From: Selaginella tamariscina | Lineage: Eukaryota > Streptophyta > Lycopodiopsida > Selaginellales > Selaginellaceae | Assembly (NCBI GenBank): GCA_003024785.1 | Contig: PUQB01000039.1 | Span: 310,001 to 374,000 of the forward strand | DNA length: 64,000 nucleotides | Reading direction: 5' to 3' | Shown here: piece by piece, positions 9,995 to 21,703 of the stretch | Layout of the letters: every line of letters begins with the position of its first letter | Position numbering within the stretch: the stretch's first letter is position 1 | Translations under genes and position numbers: made by a program | Notes under the pieces: model-generated | What the model saw: the letters and a program-made list of their open reading frames with translations, nothing else | The model's database searches: none | What the model was told of the DNA's origin: nothing

Positions 9995-10548
9995 TGTTAA
10001 ACAGGAAAAGGCTCTCTGCCTCACCTTTTCCTATTTAACCTGTTTCCTTCACGCAGACAGGAAACCTTTCATACAGCGTACAGGAAAGGCTACACCCTTT
10101 CCTTTCTCAACTCTCAATATATCTGTATATATATATTAGACTTCTCCCAGTGCCACTATGACTGGTCTCCAAAGTCAAGGGCAAGAACGGATTTTGGCTA
10201 TTGCCTTGTTAGATCCATTCATTGAGAGTAAGCATACACACACACAAGATTCTCTAATATGCACCTTTCATTACTAACATGAATACAAAAGACAAAGTGT
10301 AGAGAACCTTTATCTCCTGCTAAAACTTCAAATGGAGACCCCTCCTTCCTTGCCCTAACTTCCCCTTAACTACCCTTTCCTCTCGCCACGTCATCCTTTA
10401 CCCTTTTCCTTTTCCTTTTCCTTACCTTTTCCTCTCGGTAAGGATTTTCCTCTTCCAAAGCCTTTCCTTCCATACTTACTACGGACCTTCCTACCCTTAT
10501 TCTCTCTACAGTAGGATGTCCTATGCTCCTAATATTTTACCTTTAACA
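9995..10548 (-). repeat. 3' LTR of element C
   Basis: 554 bp, beginning TGTTAAACAGG and ending CCTTTAACA on the plus strand. It is near-identical to 18588-19120. Most differences are homopolymer lengths plus a short extra segment near 10470. Confidence 0.92.
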
Positions 10549-10561
10549 CTGCCCCCTCCTT
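10549..10561 (-). promoter_or_regulatory. Polypurine tract of element C
   Basis: On the minus strand AAGGAGGGGGCAG directly abuts the 3' LTR start TGTTAAAGG. The same tract occurs in B (20234-20246) and, diverged, in E (21197-21209). Confidence 0.85.
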
Positions 10562-10577
10562 ATTTGTTGCTGTGTCC

Positions 10578-12830
10578 TCACGGCAACACATCCTGCTCAT
10601 CCTCCTGGTATTCCACCTCCTCCTGATCCTTGTACTTCTGAAACTCCGCTCTCTCCTTATCCAGTTCCTGCTGAACCATTGCCACCTGAAGACGAAACGC
10701 CTGCGTCTCCTTCCTAAGCTGCTCGTTCTCGTCCTGAAGACGCTGGAACTCGTCCACCACCACCGACAATATAGTGGCAGTCTGCTGGGTTTCATCTCTT
10801 GCTCGCACTAACCTCTGGAACAATGTCATCGGCTCCTGTGACGTCACCGTGGGCTTAAGCTCCACCACCGGACTTGGAGTCCTCTGCTTAACCGGTCGCT
10901 GAACGCTCTTACTCATCATTCCCTGAATTGCGGTCATTTTAGGTGCCATGACGCTCTCCACGGCCTGCACAATCAACCTCTGAATGTCTGCCCTATCCTT
11001 AACAGTGTATCCAGCGTTGACCAAATGATTGAATAGACTCGCCACCATCTGAGTTGCGTCCAAAGCCTCATTCGCTCCTCCAACGACCTGTTCCACCATC
11101 TCAGACTGAAGCTGCGCTAGAACCTGTGCAAACTGAATCTGCGTGTCTGTAGTCTGCACCTCTTTTCTCGCAAACGCCTTCCTGCGCTTGAAGGAGATAT
11201 CCGCCTGCATCCCGCCGTCAAGATTCTGCTGAATCGGCTCCTCCTCCTCCAGGCGGAAATCAGTCACCGGCACACCCTGCGACCCACTTCCCCGATACAT
11301 CCCTCGTCCATACATACCTGTATGTGTGCGTGGAGAATGCTGAAAGGGCGGCGGATTAAACTGATGCCTCGGAAACTTCGCTCCCCGCGCCATCTCCTCA
11401 GCTTCTCTCGCAATTCCCACTACTTCCTCATCAGTTATATCCACCGTTGTGGGTGTAACCGTCGGAAAGGGAATATCCGAGGATACTTTCTGCTTGTCCC
11501 CGATCTCCATCGTCTGTTCCCCAACCGCTGGCTCACCCTCATCACATCCCTTCTTCTTATAAGGGTCTATTTCTCCCAACGGGATTATCATCATCCGTCT
11601 CTCACGCAACAGTTTTACCATATTCTCCTGTTCCTTCCCCACCTGTGGTTCCAGCTCCGACTGAAGTTTTCCACTCTCCTGCCTGGCTTTTGTTCTCCGT
11701 TCCTTCTCAACCTCCTTTGGTTCCTCGTCCTCTCCAGGTTCGTCTTCTTCCTCCTGTTCCAATCGAAGGTTCTTCTTCCCGTATGATCTCTCCTAACTGC
11801 TCGTCTTCCTCCTCGTCAAGGTCTACCACTATTCTCGGCTCGGAGTTATCCTGTACTCCTGGCTTTGACTTCTTACCTTTTTCACCCGATCTAGTATTCC
11901 TCCTTGCGGTCGTTGATCTCTCGACCTTTGATTTCTTCCTCTTTGGCGTTCTCTCCACCTGTTTCTCCTCCTCTGCCTGCAGGTCAGCCTCTACTCCTTT
12001 TCCCTTCGTCTCCCCCATCTTGCGCTTGGTTTGCTTCTTCTGGAGTGACTCCGTTTCTCTCCTCACTTACTTCATATGCGCGACTATCTCCGGCCCCGCC
12101 GGTTCGCCGTATTGGCGTACATAATCCGCGATTATCTGTACCCATGTGAAGGCCATCATGGACGAAGGCTCTCCCTTTTTCTCTAACTCCTGCATTGCAC
12201 AGAGGTGCTCCCTCAGCCTTTTCAGCAAATACCTTGCCACTCCTACTGGCCTCTTTTCCTTTAGTCCGTCATATAAAGACATGACCGGATTCGATGCTGT
12301 AATATAAGATGTCCGAAATTCGAATGCGTTAACGATAAAATTCATCGCTAACTGCGTTTCCTCCCTCAGGTCGGAAAGCTTCAACCCCACCTTGCTCACG
12401 TACTGTTTGCCTTCCTTTAAGTACTCTGTGAGGTGTGCCTTCTCGGCCTTTACCTCTCCTTCCAAATGTGGGAGGTGAAATACCTCCTCCACCAACCTAT
12501 CGGTGAAAAGGAGTTTCCTCTCCTCTGCATAAGCTACAAACCCTGTATCCGGCCTCTCCACCTTCTCCAAAAGCATCACTAAGGTGAAGCATTCTTCATC
12601 ATGAGGCTCGGCATCTCTTAGAATCTCCGCGTATGGCCACAAGCCTATCTCTCGCAGAACCTTCTCCATTTCACAGGAAAAATCCCATTTGGTGTGCATC
12701 AGCTGTACATTCCCCACTCTCTCTCCATCCGGAGGATTCACTAGCTCCCGACAATTCCGTGCAGACACAAGACCCTTCTTTGCCGACATCTCTCTCTCCC
12801 TGCGAAACCCTAGATCTGCTGCCTTGTTTT
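10578..12830 (-). pseudogene. Extra reading frame after integrase in element C (accessory protein, function unknown)
   Basis: Beyond the integrase tail the frame continues for about 740 codons, up to the purine tract. It is interrupted only by TAA at 12067-12069 (the same frame resumes directly after it) and by a frameshift near 11760. Parts in order: a predicted mixed-helical region (LLFTDRLVEEVFHLPHLEGE), a Lys/Arg and Glu/Asp-rich middle (RTPKRKKSKVERS), a Pro/Gly/Arg stretch (GMYGRGMYRGSGSQG), and a C-terminal coiled coil (FQRLQDENEQLRKETQAFRL). No transmembrane segment is evident, so an envelope role is not supported. B retains the last codons of this frame. Function unknown; nuclear or Gag-binding roles are only speculation. 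Confidence 0.7.
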
Positions 12831-13527
12831 TCGTGCACTTCAGAGAGCAGAATATGCTCTTCAACTCAACATAAATATTACTCCCTTCAACGAGGTATTT
12901 CCTTATCTTATTAAGGTTAACCTTTCCTTCTATTGTCTCTCCTTCCAATGTTTCCAAATCCACCACACCTTCGTCCTTTACAGATTTAACCCAAAAAGGG
13001 CCTATCCAGTTCAAGTTAAACTTTTGGCCTATTTCATCCACCTTTCCCCTGTACCAAAGGACGAGATCACCTACCTTTATCTCTTTGCCTTTCCTTCGCC
13101 TATCTAGCCAAACCTTCCGCCTTCTCTGAATCGCCTGTATCGTCCACAGGGCATGCATTCTCCTCTCATCTAACTTCTCTAGCTCTATTAAACGAGCTTC
13201 CAAAGACTCCTTCTCCCCCATCCTATATTGAATTGCTATTCTCAAGGACGGCACAATATACTCCATCGGAGTTATAGCCTCCAATCCATACGCAAGCTTA
13301 AAAGGTGTCGTACCTGTAGTCACCTTATAAGCTGTTCTATAGGCCCATAATACTTCTGGTAACCTTTCATCCCAATCCTTCTTATTTTCCTGAACCACCT
13401 TCCTTAAAACGTTTTTAAGGACTTTGTTTGTAGATTCAGCTTGTCCATTACCTTGTGGGTAATATGGTGTAGACTTCTTATGTTTTATCACAAACTCCCT
13501 CATAAGCATTTCTATTGTTTCATTCAT
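12831..13527 (-). pseudogene. Element C integrase, C-terminal half
   Basis: It reads NETIEMLMREFVIKHKKSTP, then PYYPQGNGQAESTNKVLKN with the catalytic Glu, and then the GPFWV-type C-terminal domain (KVGDLVLWYRGKV, LNWIGPFWVKSV). The frame is open and leads directly into the extra reading frame. The upstream part of the core is inverted in 13528-13772. Confidence 0.9.
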
Positions 13528-13772
13528 GGAACCTTTCCAAAAATGGGGAATGGATTTTATAGGACCAGTTAATCCTATAAGTTCAAAAAGGAATCAATAT
13601 ATATTGGTTTTAACAGATTATATGACTAAATGGGTAGAGGCAGAGCCTATGAGAAAGGCTGATGCATATAATACAGCGAAGGTTATATATAATACTATAA
13701 TAGTACGTTATGATATTCCTAAGGAAATTGTGAGTGATAGAGGAAAGCATTTCGATGGTAGAACTAGATTAT
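13528..13772 (+). pseudogene. Element C integrase core segment, inverted in place
   Basis: On the plus strand this reads EPFQKWGMDFIGPVNP, ILVLTDYMTKWVEAEP and IPKEIVSDRGKHFDG. It is the first part of the integrase core with two catalytic aspartates. Both flanks continue the integrase on the minus strand, ending in QPYN on one side and starting NETIEML on the other. About 245 bp have been flipped without loss of neighbouring codons. Confidence 0.93.
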
Positions 13773-13977
13773 AAGGTTGTATTTGTTTCTTTGGAGGCAA
13801 TTGTGCACGTTGGCATTTATCGCATGCCTTACAATATCTATTTACATCTCTCCATAAAGTAGGCCACCATAACCCTGCCTGAAGGATTTTCCTTCCTGTT
13901 ATTTCCTCTGCAAAATGTCCTCCTGCAAGGCCTGAATGAGCCTCTTTAAGAACCTCTGGGGCCTCTAAAGGATCCAC
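13773..13977 (-). pseudogene. Element C integrase H2C2 zinc finger
   Basis: EAHSGLAGGHFAEE supplies the histidines and CKACDKCQRAQLPP the cysteines of the N-terminal integrase finger. It is followed by QPYN, where the inversion starts. Confidence 0.85.
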
Positions 13978-14136
13978 ACACCTTCGTAATACCCCATCGG
14001 ACCCAGTTTATACAGCTTTCCTCCCACGAGAGAAAGTGTCGTGTCCTCACGACAAAGAGCTTCCTTTCATCGGGCGTCTTATAAGTAAGTGGTACTATTC
14101 CAGTGGCTAGATATTGTGTAATATGATCTAACCACC

Positions 14137-15745
14137 TTAATGGAACATCACACGAAATAAACTGGCATCAGGAAAGTCATCCATAGTACGAATCGGAAGT
14201 TCGCCTGTTTTAATACGACTTAAATGATCAGCCTGTTCGTGTTGCTTTCCAGGTTTATGAATTATTTCAAAATCATATTCCTGTAGAAGTAGGAACCACC
14301 TGGCTAACCTTCCTGTAAGTACATTTATTAAGTAAATATAATAAAGCTTATGATCCACAAAAAGTTTTACTTTATTAGCCAAAAGATAATGTCTAAATTT
14401 GTGGATGGCATATACCATGCCCAATGCTTCCTTTTCTGTAGTAGTGTAATTTACCTCTGCAGGTGTGAGCCTGCGACTAGCATAATAAATAGGACGATCC
14501 TTACCGTCCTCTTGCATTTGCGTAAGGACAGCTCCTATAGCAATATCAGAGGCATCAACTTGTACATGGAATTCCCGATCCCACTTGGGACTAACCAATA
14601 TGGGGGCTTTAATAAGAGCCGTCCGAAGGTTATCAAATGCCTCTTGACACTCTAAAGTCCAAACATATGGCACATCAACCTTAAGCAAGTCGGTTAAAGG
14701 TTTGGCGAGTTTAGCATAATGCTTTATGAACCGCCTATGGTAGCCTATTTTGCCTAAAAACCTTCGTAACTCCTTTATATCCTGTGGTGGTTGTAGGCTA
14801 AGGATAACCTTAACCTTGTCCTGATCAACCAATATTCCTTCCTTACAAACCACATGTCCTAAAAGGACTCCTGATTTAACAAAAAAATTACATTTTTCTG
14901 GATTTAAAGCAACTGAATTTTGTCTGCATTTCTGGAAACATTTTTCCAAACACTGTAAATGTTCCTGTTTTGTACTATACACACTAAAGTCATCCATAAA
15001 GACTTTCATAAAATCTAAAAGGTATTCACGAAAGGTATCCGTTATAATTCTTTGAAACGTAAAGGGTGCATTACATAAGCCAAAAGGCATAACCCTATAG
15101 GCATAGGCACCCCACGGACTTATAAAAGCGTCTTATGTTGATCTGCTGGAGCTACCATCACCTGATTATATCCTGAAAAGCCATCCATAAAGGAATACAT
15201 TTCATGGCCTGCGACATTATCCAGCATTTCCTCTGTGAAAGGAATAGGAAAGATATCCTTAGTTGTAACATCATTTAGCTTTTTATAATTGACACACACT
15301 CTTAGCTTCCCATTCTTTTTAGGGACGATCACGAGTGGTGACAACCATTGCGCTCCTTGTATAGGATATATAAAGCCAACCTTCAACAGTTTATCAATTC
15401 CTCTTTCACCAATTTAGCATAGTTAGGATTCATCCTGTATGCACTTTGTTTAGCCGGTTGGCATCCCGGCAATAATTGAATAGTGTGCATACATATCTCT
15501 GGTGGTATTCCTTTAAGATCCTGATAGGACCATGCAAATACATCCTTGTATTTGGCTAACAACATCAATCCTTTATCCCTAAAATCAGGATCCAATCCTT
15601 GAGCTATATTTAATATCTTAGGTTCCATTTCTGTACCTATATTAACTTGCTCTAAAGGATCGTTCGTGTAGATATATGTATATTCAGCAGGTTGTTCCTG
15701 CAAATTCATTTCATAAGGAACAGACTTATAAAATTTTTCCTGCAA
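14137..15745 (-). pseudogene. Element C reverse transcriptase and RNase H, one frameshift
   Basis: Spacer 15745-15383 (FRDKGLMLLAKYKDVFAWSY), then RT fingers and palm (LVIVPKKNGKLRVCVNYKKL), then after a one-base frameshift near 15127 MPFGLCNAPFTFQ and the catalytic FMDD in VFMDDFSVYS. FLGKIGYHRRFIKHYAKLAK is the RT thumb. RNase H follows with DASDIAIGAVL, EKEALGMVYAIHKFRHYL and ADHLSRI. Apart from the frameshift the enzyme looks complete. Confidence 0.92.
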
Positions 15746-15939
15746 GCCCAGATTGTTCTGTTCTGTTCCTTTTGAAAGATGCTTTTCTTTCCTTCAGAAT
15801 AGCATATAAATCAATCTCTGCAAGAGCTTTTAGATCAGGATATGTTTTTAAAATTTGCTCTTCCTCCTGATCATCCAAGCCCCGCACCCAATCATACCCT
15901 TCCAATGCAACTGGCCGATCCTTCTGTGCTAAGTATCCC

Positions 15940-16340
15940 TTAGCAAGTATGAATATCGACCTTCAAGTCACCTTGTTCTATTGTCATTTTTCCTGAGCCC
16001 CAATCCTGCACCGCTTGGGCCACCTTAAGCCAAGGTCGTCCTAACAACATAGTATATGTTGCATCCTGTCCTTCCATTCGTAGGACAATTAAGGATATTT
16101 TGTATTTAAGTCCTTTAACGGATATAGTGACTGCTCTCACAATGCCAATGGCCTTACACTTCGTTGATCAGCCATTTTAAGGTTAAATGGAGCCGGTTGG
16201 ATAGGTCCAAACCCATCTTTTACATTCTCCTTCCTCAATAAAATTCACACCTGAACCTCCATCTATTAATACTCTCTTTAACTTATTCCTTCCCACATAT
16301 ACTGTGATGCAAGGAACATGTCCATCATAATCACCTTCAT
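15940..16340 (-). pseudogene. Element C aspartic protease
   Basis: VLIDGGSGVNFIEEG (about 16280-16235) carries the catalytic Asp of a retropepsin; the codon GAT lies at 16261-16263. The flap and C-terminal part read KYKISLIVLRMEGQDATYT and MLLGRPWLKVAQAV. The sibling B has Asn at the catalytic position. One frame change separates the two halves. Confidence 0.82.
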
Positions 16341-16378
16341 ACAGTACTTCCTTATCCATTTTACAAACTGTATATCCT

Positions 16379-18455
16379 TCACGTGAAGGTGATGTTTGCT
16401 GAACTAAACTTAATGCATTTAATATCTGGTTTCTTATAAGGAGCTACCTTTATCAACTGTCCAAGCGTAATCTTTATCTCCTGATTTATAGCTTGGTGAT
16501 ACATGGAGTCCATTGTTTTATCATGTAATGGTAATAATGAAAAACTTTGTTCACCTTTATCTATATCACCTTTATCTGTACCTTCTGATTCGTTATCAGT
16601 CTGACCTTTCTGGTCAGAATCCTGCTCCTGCTTGCTTACATTTTCCTGTAACAAGCTCTCCTTCTTGTTAGGAGTAGTAACTACCTCACCTTCTCCATAA
16701 CAAGAGGATTCCTTCTTCTTCTCTTGAAGAGCTATAACTGCCCTTACCACGGGTGGATACTCGTTCTTTTCCTCCTCTATTTGAATAAGCCGTTTGTAGG
16801 CTGCACATTAGTCGTTTTGGTGGAAGTAGGAGGTTGTACCTTTCGCCTAGGACATTCCCTAGAAATATGTCCTGTTTCACCACATGTGTAACAAACCTGG
16901 GAAGGAAAATTCCTACCCTTGTGGTCCTTGTTTATCATTTCCTTGGTTTATAGGAATCATTTCTGCCTCTTTGACCTTATATGGTCTTTCCTCTCCTCTA
17001 TATTGCCTATCATTTCTTTCAGGATAAGGTCTATCATTCTGCCACACCTTATATGGACCATTTCTTCCTGCATAATAATTTCCTCTCTAATTTCGTAAGG
17101 ATTATCATTCCTTCGTCATAATATCCAGTATTCCTATTCTGATAAGGAACTTCATTCCTTCTGTCTACATATTGTTCCTGTTCTCATAAGGAATGACATT
17201 ATCATTCCTATCATTCCCACGGTTCCTATTAGGTGGGAACCTTCTAGGAGGTGGACGTTCATCCATTCTCCTTTCTCTCTCTATACTAGCCACATTCTGA
17301 TTTAGGAAATGTCTGCAGTTTCGGGCTACATGTCCTTCCTTTCCGCAGATTTGGCATGTAGGCAATTGCAGCCTACATTCCTCCACCGTATGGCCCGGAT
17401 TGTTACATTTAGTACACCATACTTTTTCCTTTAACTCCTCTTTAACTGTCATTCCTTTTAAAGTTTTCATCATTTGAGCCAATGCTTTCTCATCTATAGG
17501 ATATTTTCGAACTTTTACTACATCAGCTTCCTCTTCCTCTTCATCAGAGGATTCTTCCTTTCTTCCATATACTTTCAGCTTTCCTTCTGCAATCTTTTCT
17601 ATCTGCCTTCTCTTCTTCTCATATATTTTTAATTGATTAATGAGATCCTCTCTATCCTTTTCATTGATAGTAAGTAGATCTCTATATGGTTTTAGCAACC
17701 CTTGCTTATACCATTGCAATAAGGCATCCATCTTCACATATGCCTTACACTTTTTCTCATGTTTCTTAAAACGGTGTGTATATTCATCTATCTTTTCTGT
17801 TTTGCCTTGAAGGATAGTCCTTAACTTCTCTAAATGTTCCTCCGGCAATTCCTCCTTTCTGAAATATTCCTTAAATGCATCAGTAACCTTCTGATAATTC
17901 TCTCTGACTTCCTTTTCTAAATCATAATACCAATCAGAGGCATTTCCTTTCAATGTATGTGGAAATATAAGCAGCCTTTCTGCATCCGTCACCTTATACA
18001 GTTTTACTACCTCTTCAAACTGTTGTAAGTGCCTTTTCGGATTTTCCTTCTTTCCTGCAGAGAATGTGGGATACATCACCGTACCCCCAAACATTCCCGG
18101 GAAAAGTGCCATATTTGTAATAACCCTTTGCTCTGGTGTATTTCCTCTTACACCTTCCTCCCTTCCTCTTCGGGAGTTCTCAGGAGATCCTTCTCCTTGC
18201 AATCTCGGTATATGAACAGGCACTCCTCCTCTCACTGTTTCCTCTAAACCAGCTGTTTGATACTGCCTCCAATTCTCTGGATCAGCCTCAGATTTCTGTA
18301 TTGTTTCTGCAATATCCTCTACTATCTTCCAAGGATATTTTGACGTCTATTTTCGTCAGTTTCAGGTTGCTGTTGGGCAGCCACTCTATTGGCCTGCCTT
18401 TGGTTCCTCTGATCAGCTAAGGCTGATCAGGACGATGGTTCCTCCACGGTTCCAT
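16379..18455 (-). pseudogene. Element C Gag with three CCHC knuckles
   Basis: The main open part is 18235-17165 (356 codons): a basic N-terminal arm, the capsid-type domain (LLIFPHTLKGNASDWYYDLE) and two knuckles (CTKCNNPGHTVEEC, CQICGKEGHVARNC). The Asn/Tyr-rich spacer and third knuckle (CYTCGETGHISREC, near 16900) are in shifted frames. A Gln/Glu/Lys-rich tail at 16750-16379 precedes protease. The start at 18455 is by homology with B. A one-base deletion near 18420 breaks the N-terminus. Confidence 0.88.
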
Positions 18456-18573
18456 TCATTCCTTCTCCTTTACACATCTGGCTCTACACCTTCCGAGCCT
18501 TTTTCAGAATGAGAATTCTATCTTTTTAGCCTCTTTTCTCAATGAATGCTAACACTGCAATGGCGAAATCCCT

Positions 18574-18585
18574 CCGTGGTCGCCA
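18574..18585 (-). promoter_or_regulatory. Putative primer-binding site of element C
   Basis: The minus strand reads TGGCGACCACGG two bases inside the 5' LTR, identical to the B site at 7906-7917. Confidence 0.65.
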
Positions 18586-18587
18586 AT

Positions 18588-19120
18588 TGTTAAACAGGAA
18601 AAGGGCTCTCTGCCTCACCTTTTCCTATTTAACCTGTTTCCTTCACGCAGACAGGAAACCTTTCATACAACGTACAGGAAAGGCTACACCCTTTCCTTTC
18701 TCAACTCTCAATATATCTGTATATATATCAGACTTCTCCCAGTGCCACTATGACTGGTCTCCAAAGTCAAGGGCAAGAACGGATTTTGGCTATTGCCTTG
18801 TTAGATCCATTCATTGAGAGTAACATACACACACACAAGATTCTCTAATATGCACCTTTCATTACTAACATGAATACAAAAGACAAAGTGTAGAGAACCT
18901 TTATCTCCTGCTAAAACTTCAAATGGAGACCCTCCTTCCTTGCCCTAACTTCCCTTAACTACCTTCCTCTCGCCACGTCATCCTTTACCCTTTTCCTTTT
19001 CCTTTTCCTTACCTTTTCCTCTCGGTAAGGATTTTCCTCTTCCAAAGCCTTTCCTTCCCTTCCTACCCTTATTCTCTCTACAATAGGATGTCCTATGCTC
19101 CTAATATTTTACCTTTAACA
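18588..19120 (-). repeat. 5' LTR of element C
   Basis: 533-bp partner of 9995-10548 with the same termini, adjacent to the primer site on its inner side. Confidence 0.92.
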
Positions 19121-20246
19121 TCCATGTATCACCAAGCTATAAATCAAGAGATAAAGATTATGCTTGGACAGTTGATAAAGGTAGCTCCTTATATAAGAAA
19201 TTAGATATTGAATGCATTAAGCTTAGTTCAGCAAACACCACCTTCGAGTGAAGGATACACAGTTTGTAAAATGGATAAGGAAGTACTGTATGAAGGTGAT
19301 TATGATGGACAAGTTCCTTGAATCACAGTATATGTGGGAAGAAATAAGTTAAAACGAGTGTTAATAAATGGAGGTTCAGGTGTGAATTTTATTGAAGAAG
19401 GTGAATGTAAAAGGATGGGTTTAAGACCAATCCAACCTGCTCCATTTAACCTTAAAATGGCTGATCAACGAAGTGTAAGGCCACTAGACATAATGAGAGG
19501 AGTCACTATCACAGTAAAAGGATTCAAATATAGGATATCCTTGCTTGTCCTACAAAAAAAAAAAAGGATATTGTTTATACTATGTTCTTAGCCAGACTAT
19601 AGATTAAGTCTGATAAGGTTATTCAGAATGGAAGAACAGGAAAGATGATGGTAGAAGAGGGAGAAGGAAAACCAGTGATCTGTAATCATACTAAAAGGTA
19701 TGTTAAAAAGGAAATTTGACTAGAAGGATATGACTGGTTTAATGGGCTAGATGACCAGAAAGAGGTAGAAATCCTAAAATCATATCCTGATTTAAAGGTC
19801 TTAACATATATTGACCTTCACGTAGTGCTGAAAAGAAAGAAAACTATTCAGCAGAAGGAAAATGACAGACCTAGATTACATGAAAAGTTTTATAAGGCAA
19901 TTATGTATAAGATTGATTTGCAGGAACAACCTTCAGAGTATACATATGTGTATACCACAAATCCTTTAAAGCAAGTGAATATAAACACAGAAAATAAGCC
20001 AAAGGAACAAGAAGGAAAGACTATTCAGGAACAGGAAGAGAAAGCAAATGCTGATCCTAAGGAACAAGATGCAGGAAAGCAAGTGCTGCAACTTAAGGTA
20101 TCAACTTCCAACCAAGAACTTAGGAAAGTGAAGAACAACTTTTGGAAGTATAAAGGAGAGAATCCACAGTACCATGAAGATCAACATCTAAAGGAAGGAA
20201 TAGGATAGTTGCCGTGAGGACACAGCAACGAATAAGGAGGGGGCAG
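19121..20246 (+). pseudogene. Element B: remaining gag tail, inactive protease and joined 3' end
   Basis: The B gag frame resumes (MYHQAINQEIKI). Protease reads VLINGGSGVNFIEEG, where the catalytic Asp is replaced by Asn (AAT at 19367-19369). A Glu/Gln/Lys-rich stretch follows (NTENKPKEQEGKTIQEQEEK). The sequence then passes directly into homology with the last codons of the extra frame of C and the purine tract. RT, RNase H, integrase and most of the extra frame are absent. E shares this arrangement, so it is a structural subtype, not a private deletion. Confidence 0.82.
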
Positions 20247-20936
20247 TGTTAAAGGTAAAATATTAGGAGCATAGGACATCCTATTGTAGAGAGAATAAGG
20301 GTAGGAAGGTCTGTAGTAAGCATGGAAGGAAAGAAAGGTTGTGAAGGAGTAAAATCCTTACCGAGAGGAAAAGGTGCGTAAGGAAAAGGAAAGAAAGGCT
20401 ATGAAGGAGGGAAATCCTTACCGAGAGGAAAAGGTGAGTAAGCAAGGAAGGAAAGGCTGTGAAGAAGGAAAATCCTTACCGAGAGGAAAAGGTGAGTAAG
20501 GAAAAGGAAAAGGAAATCTCGTAAAGGAAAAGGATGACGTGGCGAGAGGAAGGGTAGTTAAGGAGTAGTTAGGGCAAGGGAGAAGGGGTTTCCAGAAGGG
20601 TCTCCACAAGAAGTTCTAACAGGAGAGATCCAGCAGGGGATAGAGGTTCTCTACACTTTGTCTCTTGTATTCATGTTAGTAATGAAAGGTGCATATTATA
20701 AGATCTTGTATGTATGTATGTGTACTCTCAATGAATGGATCTAACAAGGCAATAGCCAAAATCCGTTCTTGCCCTTGACTTTGGAGACTAGTCATTGTGG
20801 CTTTGAGAGAAGGAGTTTTAATATATATATGTGTGGAGAGTTGAAGGAAAGAAAGTGTGTAGCCTTTCTTAAAGGCTAGGAGAAAGGAAACCGGTTAAAC
20901 AGGAAAAGGTGGGATTTCTGGTTTTCCTGTTTAACA
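20247..20936 (+). repeat. 3' LTR of element B
   Basis: 690 bp, TGTTAAAGG...TTTAACA. Inside are three imperfect copies of a unit of about 60 bp around TCCTTACCGAGAGGAAAAGG, explaining its greater length than the C LTRs. It is followed by gcaag, which also precedes the homologous E sequence and is the likely target duplication. Confidence 0.9.
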
Positions 20937-21703
20937 GCAAGTGAATATATGCACCAAGGATGAACCTAAGGAACATGAAAAAGAAGTATTCACCAGTAAG
21001 AAGAGAAAACAAATGGTGAACTTAAAGAATAAAATGAAAAAATTAAATGTTATAACTCCAAGTATCAACTTTCAACCAAGAACTCAATACATATAGGAAC
21101 AACATTTAAAAGTATAAATAAGAGAATCCATAGTACCATGAAGATTAACATCCAAAGGAAGGAGCATGATAGTTGTCATAAGGTACATCAATAAATAAGG
21201 AGGGGACAATGTTAAAGATATAAAGTTAAAAGTATAGGACATTTTACTATGAAGAGAATAAAGGTAGAAAGATTCATAAATAATTTTGAAAAAAAGTTGT
21301 ATATGAAGAAAATCTTTATCAAGAGGAAAAAAAATGAAAGTCTTGGAAGAAAAAGAATAACATGGCAAAAGAGAAAGGTAGTTAAGGTAAAAGAGGTTAG
21401 ATAGTGAGGGCAAAGAAGAAGAAAGAGAGAAGTCTCCACATTTGTTCTCTTGTATTTATGTTAGAAAAGAAGATGCATATTATAAGATTTCTTATGTATA
21501 ATCTATATGTACTTCTAATGGATGTGTTTAATAAGGCAATAGTCAAAATTCGTTCTTGCCCTTAACTTTGAAGATTAGTCATTATAACACTAGAAGGAAG
21601 TGATCTCATATATTAGAGCATGCATATGGAAAACATATACCTTTCATAACTGTTGTGTGAAGGTAACAATTGAATATGAAAAGATGGGTTTTTTTGTTCA
21701 ACA
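20937..21703 (+). mobile_element. Element E: right-hand remainder and 3' LTR
   Basis: 20937-21209 resumes E at the point matching B about 19970. It shows the same pol-less junction, then a purine tract AAGGAGGGGACAA. The LTR 21210-21703 (TGTTAAAG...TTCAACA, 494 bp) is recognisably the same family but far more diverged than the B and C LTRs. E is therefore the oldest insertion. Confidence 0.8.

Larger units (their letters stand above)
9995..19120 (-). mobile_element. Element C: complete 9.1-kb Ty3/gypsy retrotransposon nested in B
   Basis: Flanked by a perfect 5-bp target duplication, tccat (9990-9994 and 19121-19125), inside the B gag. It has two LTRs, a primer site, gag, protease, RT, RNase H, integrase, an extra reading frame and a purine tract, all on the minus strand. 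The RT active site is FMDD and the RT block (RVCVNYKKLNDVT, FMDGFSGYNQV) resembles the plant Tat/Athila branch. An extra 3' reading frame also occurs in that branch. The element is not intact: a frameshift in RT, an inverted integrase core, and a stop plus a frameshift in the extra frame. Confidence 0.93.

Noticed and set aside
11322..12149. Plus-strand frames rich in Ser/Leu/Pro
   Set aside because: Antisense shadows of the Glu/Lys-rich extra reading frame of element C.
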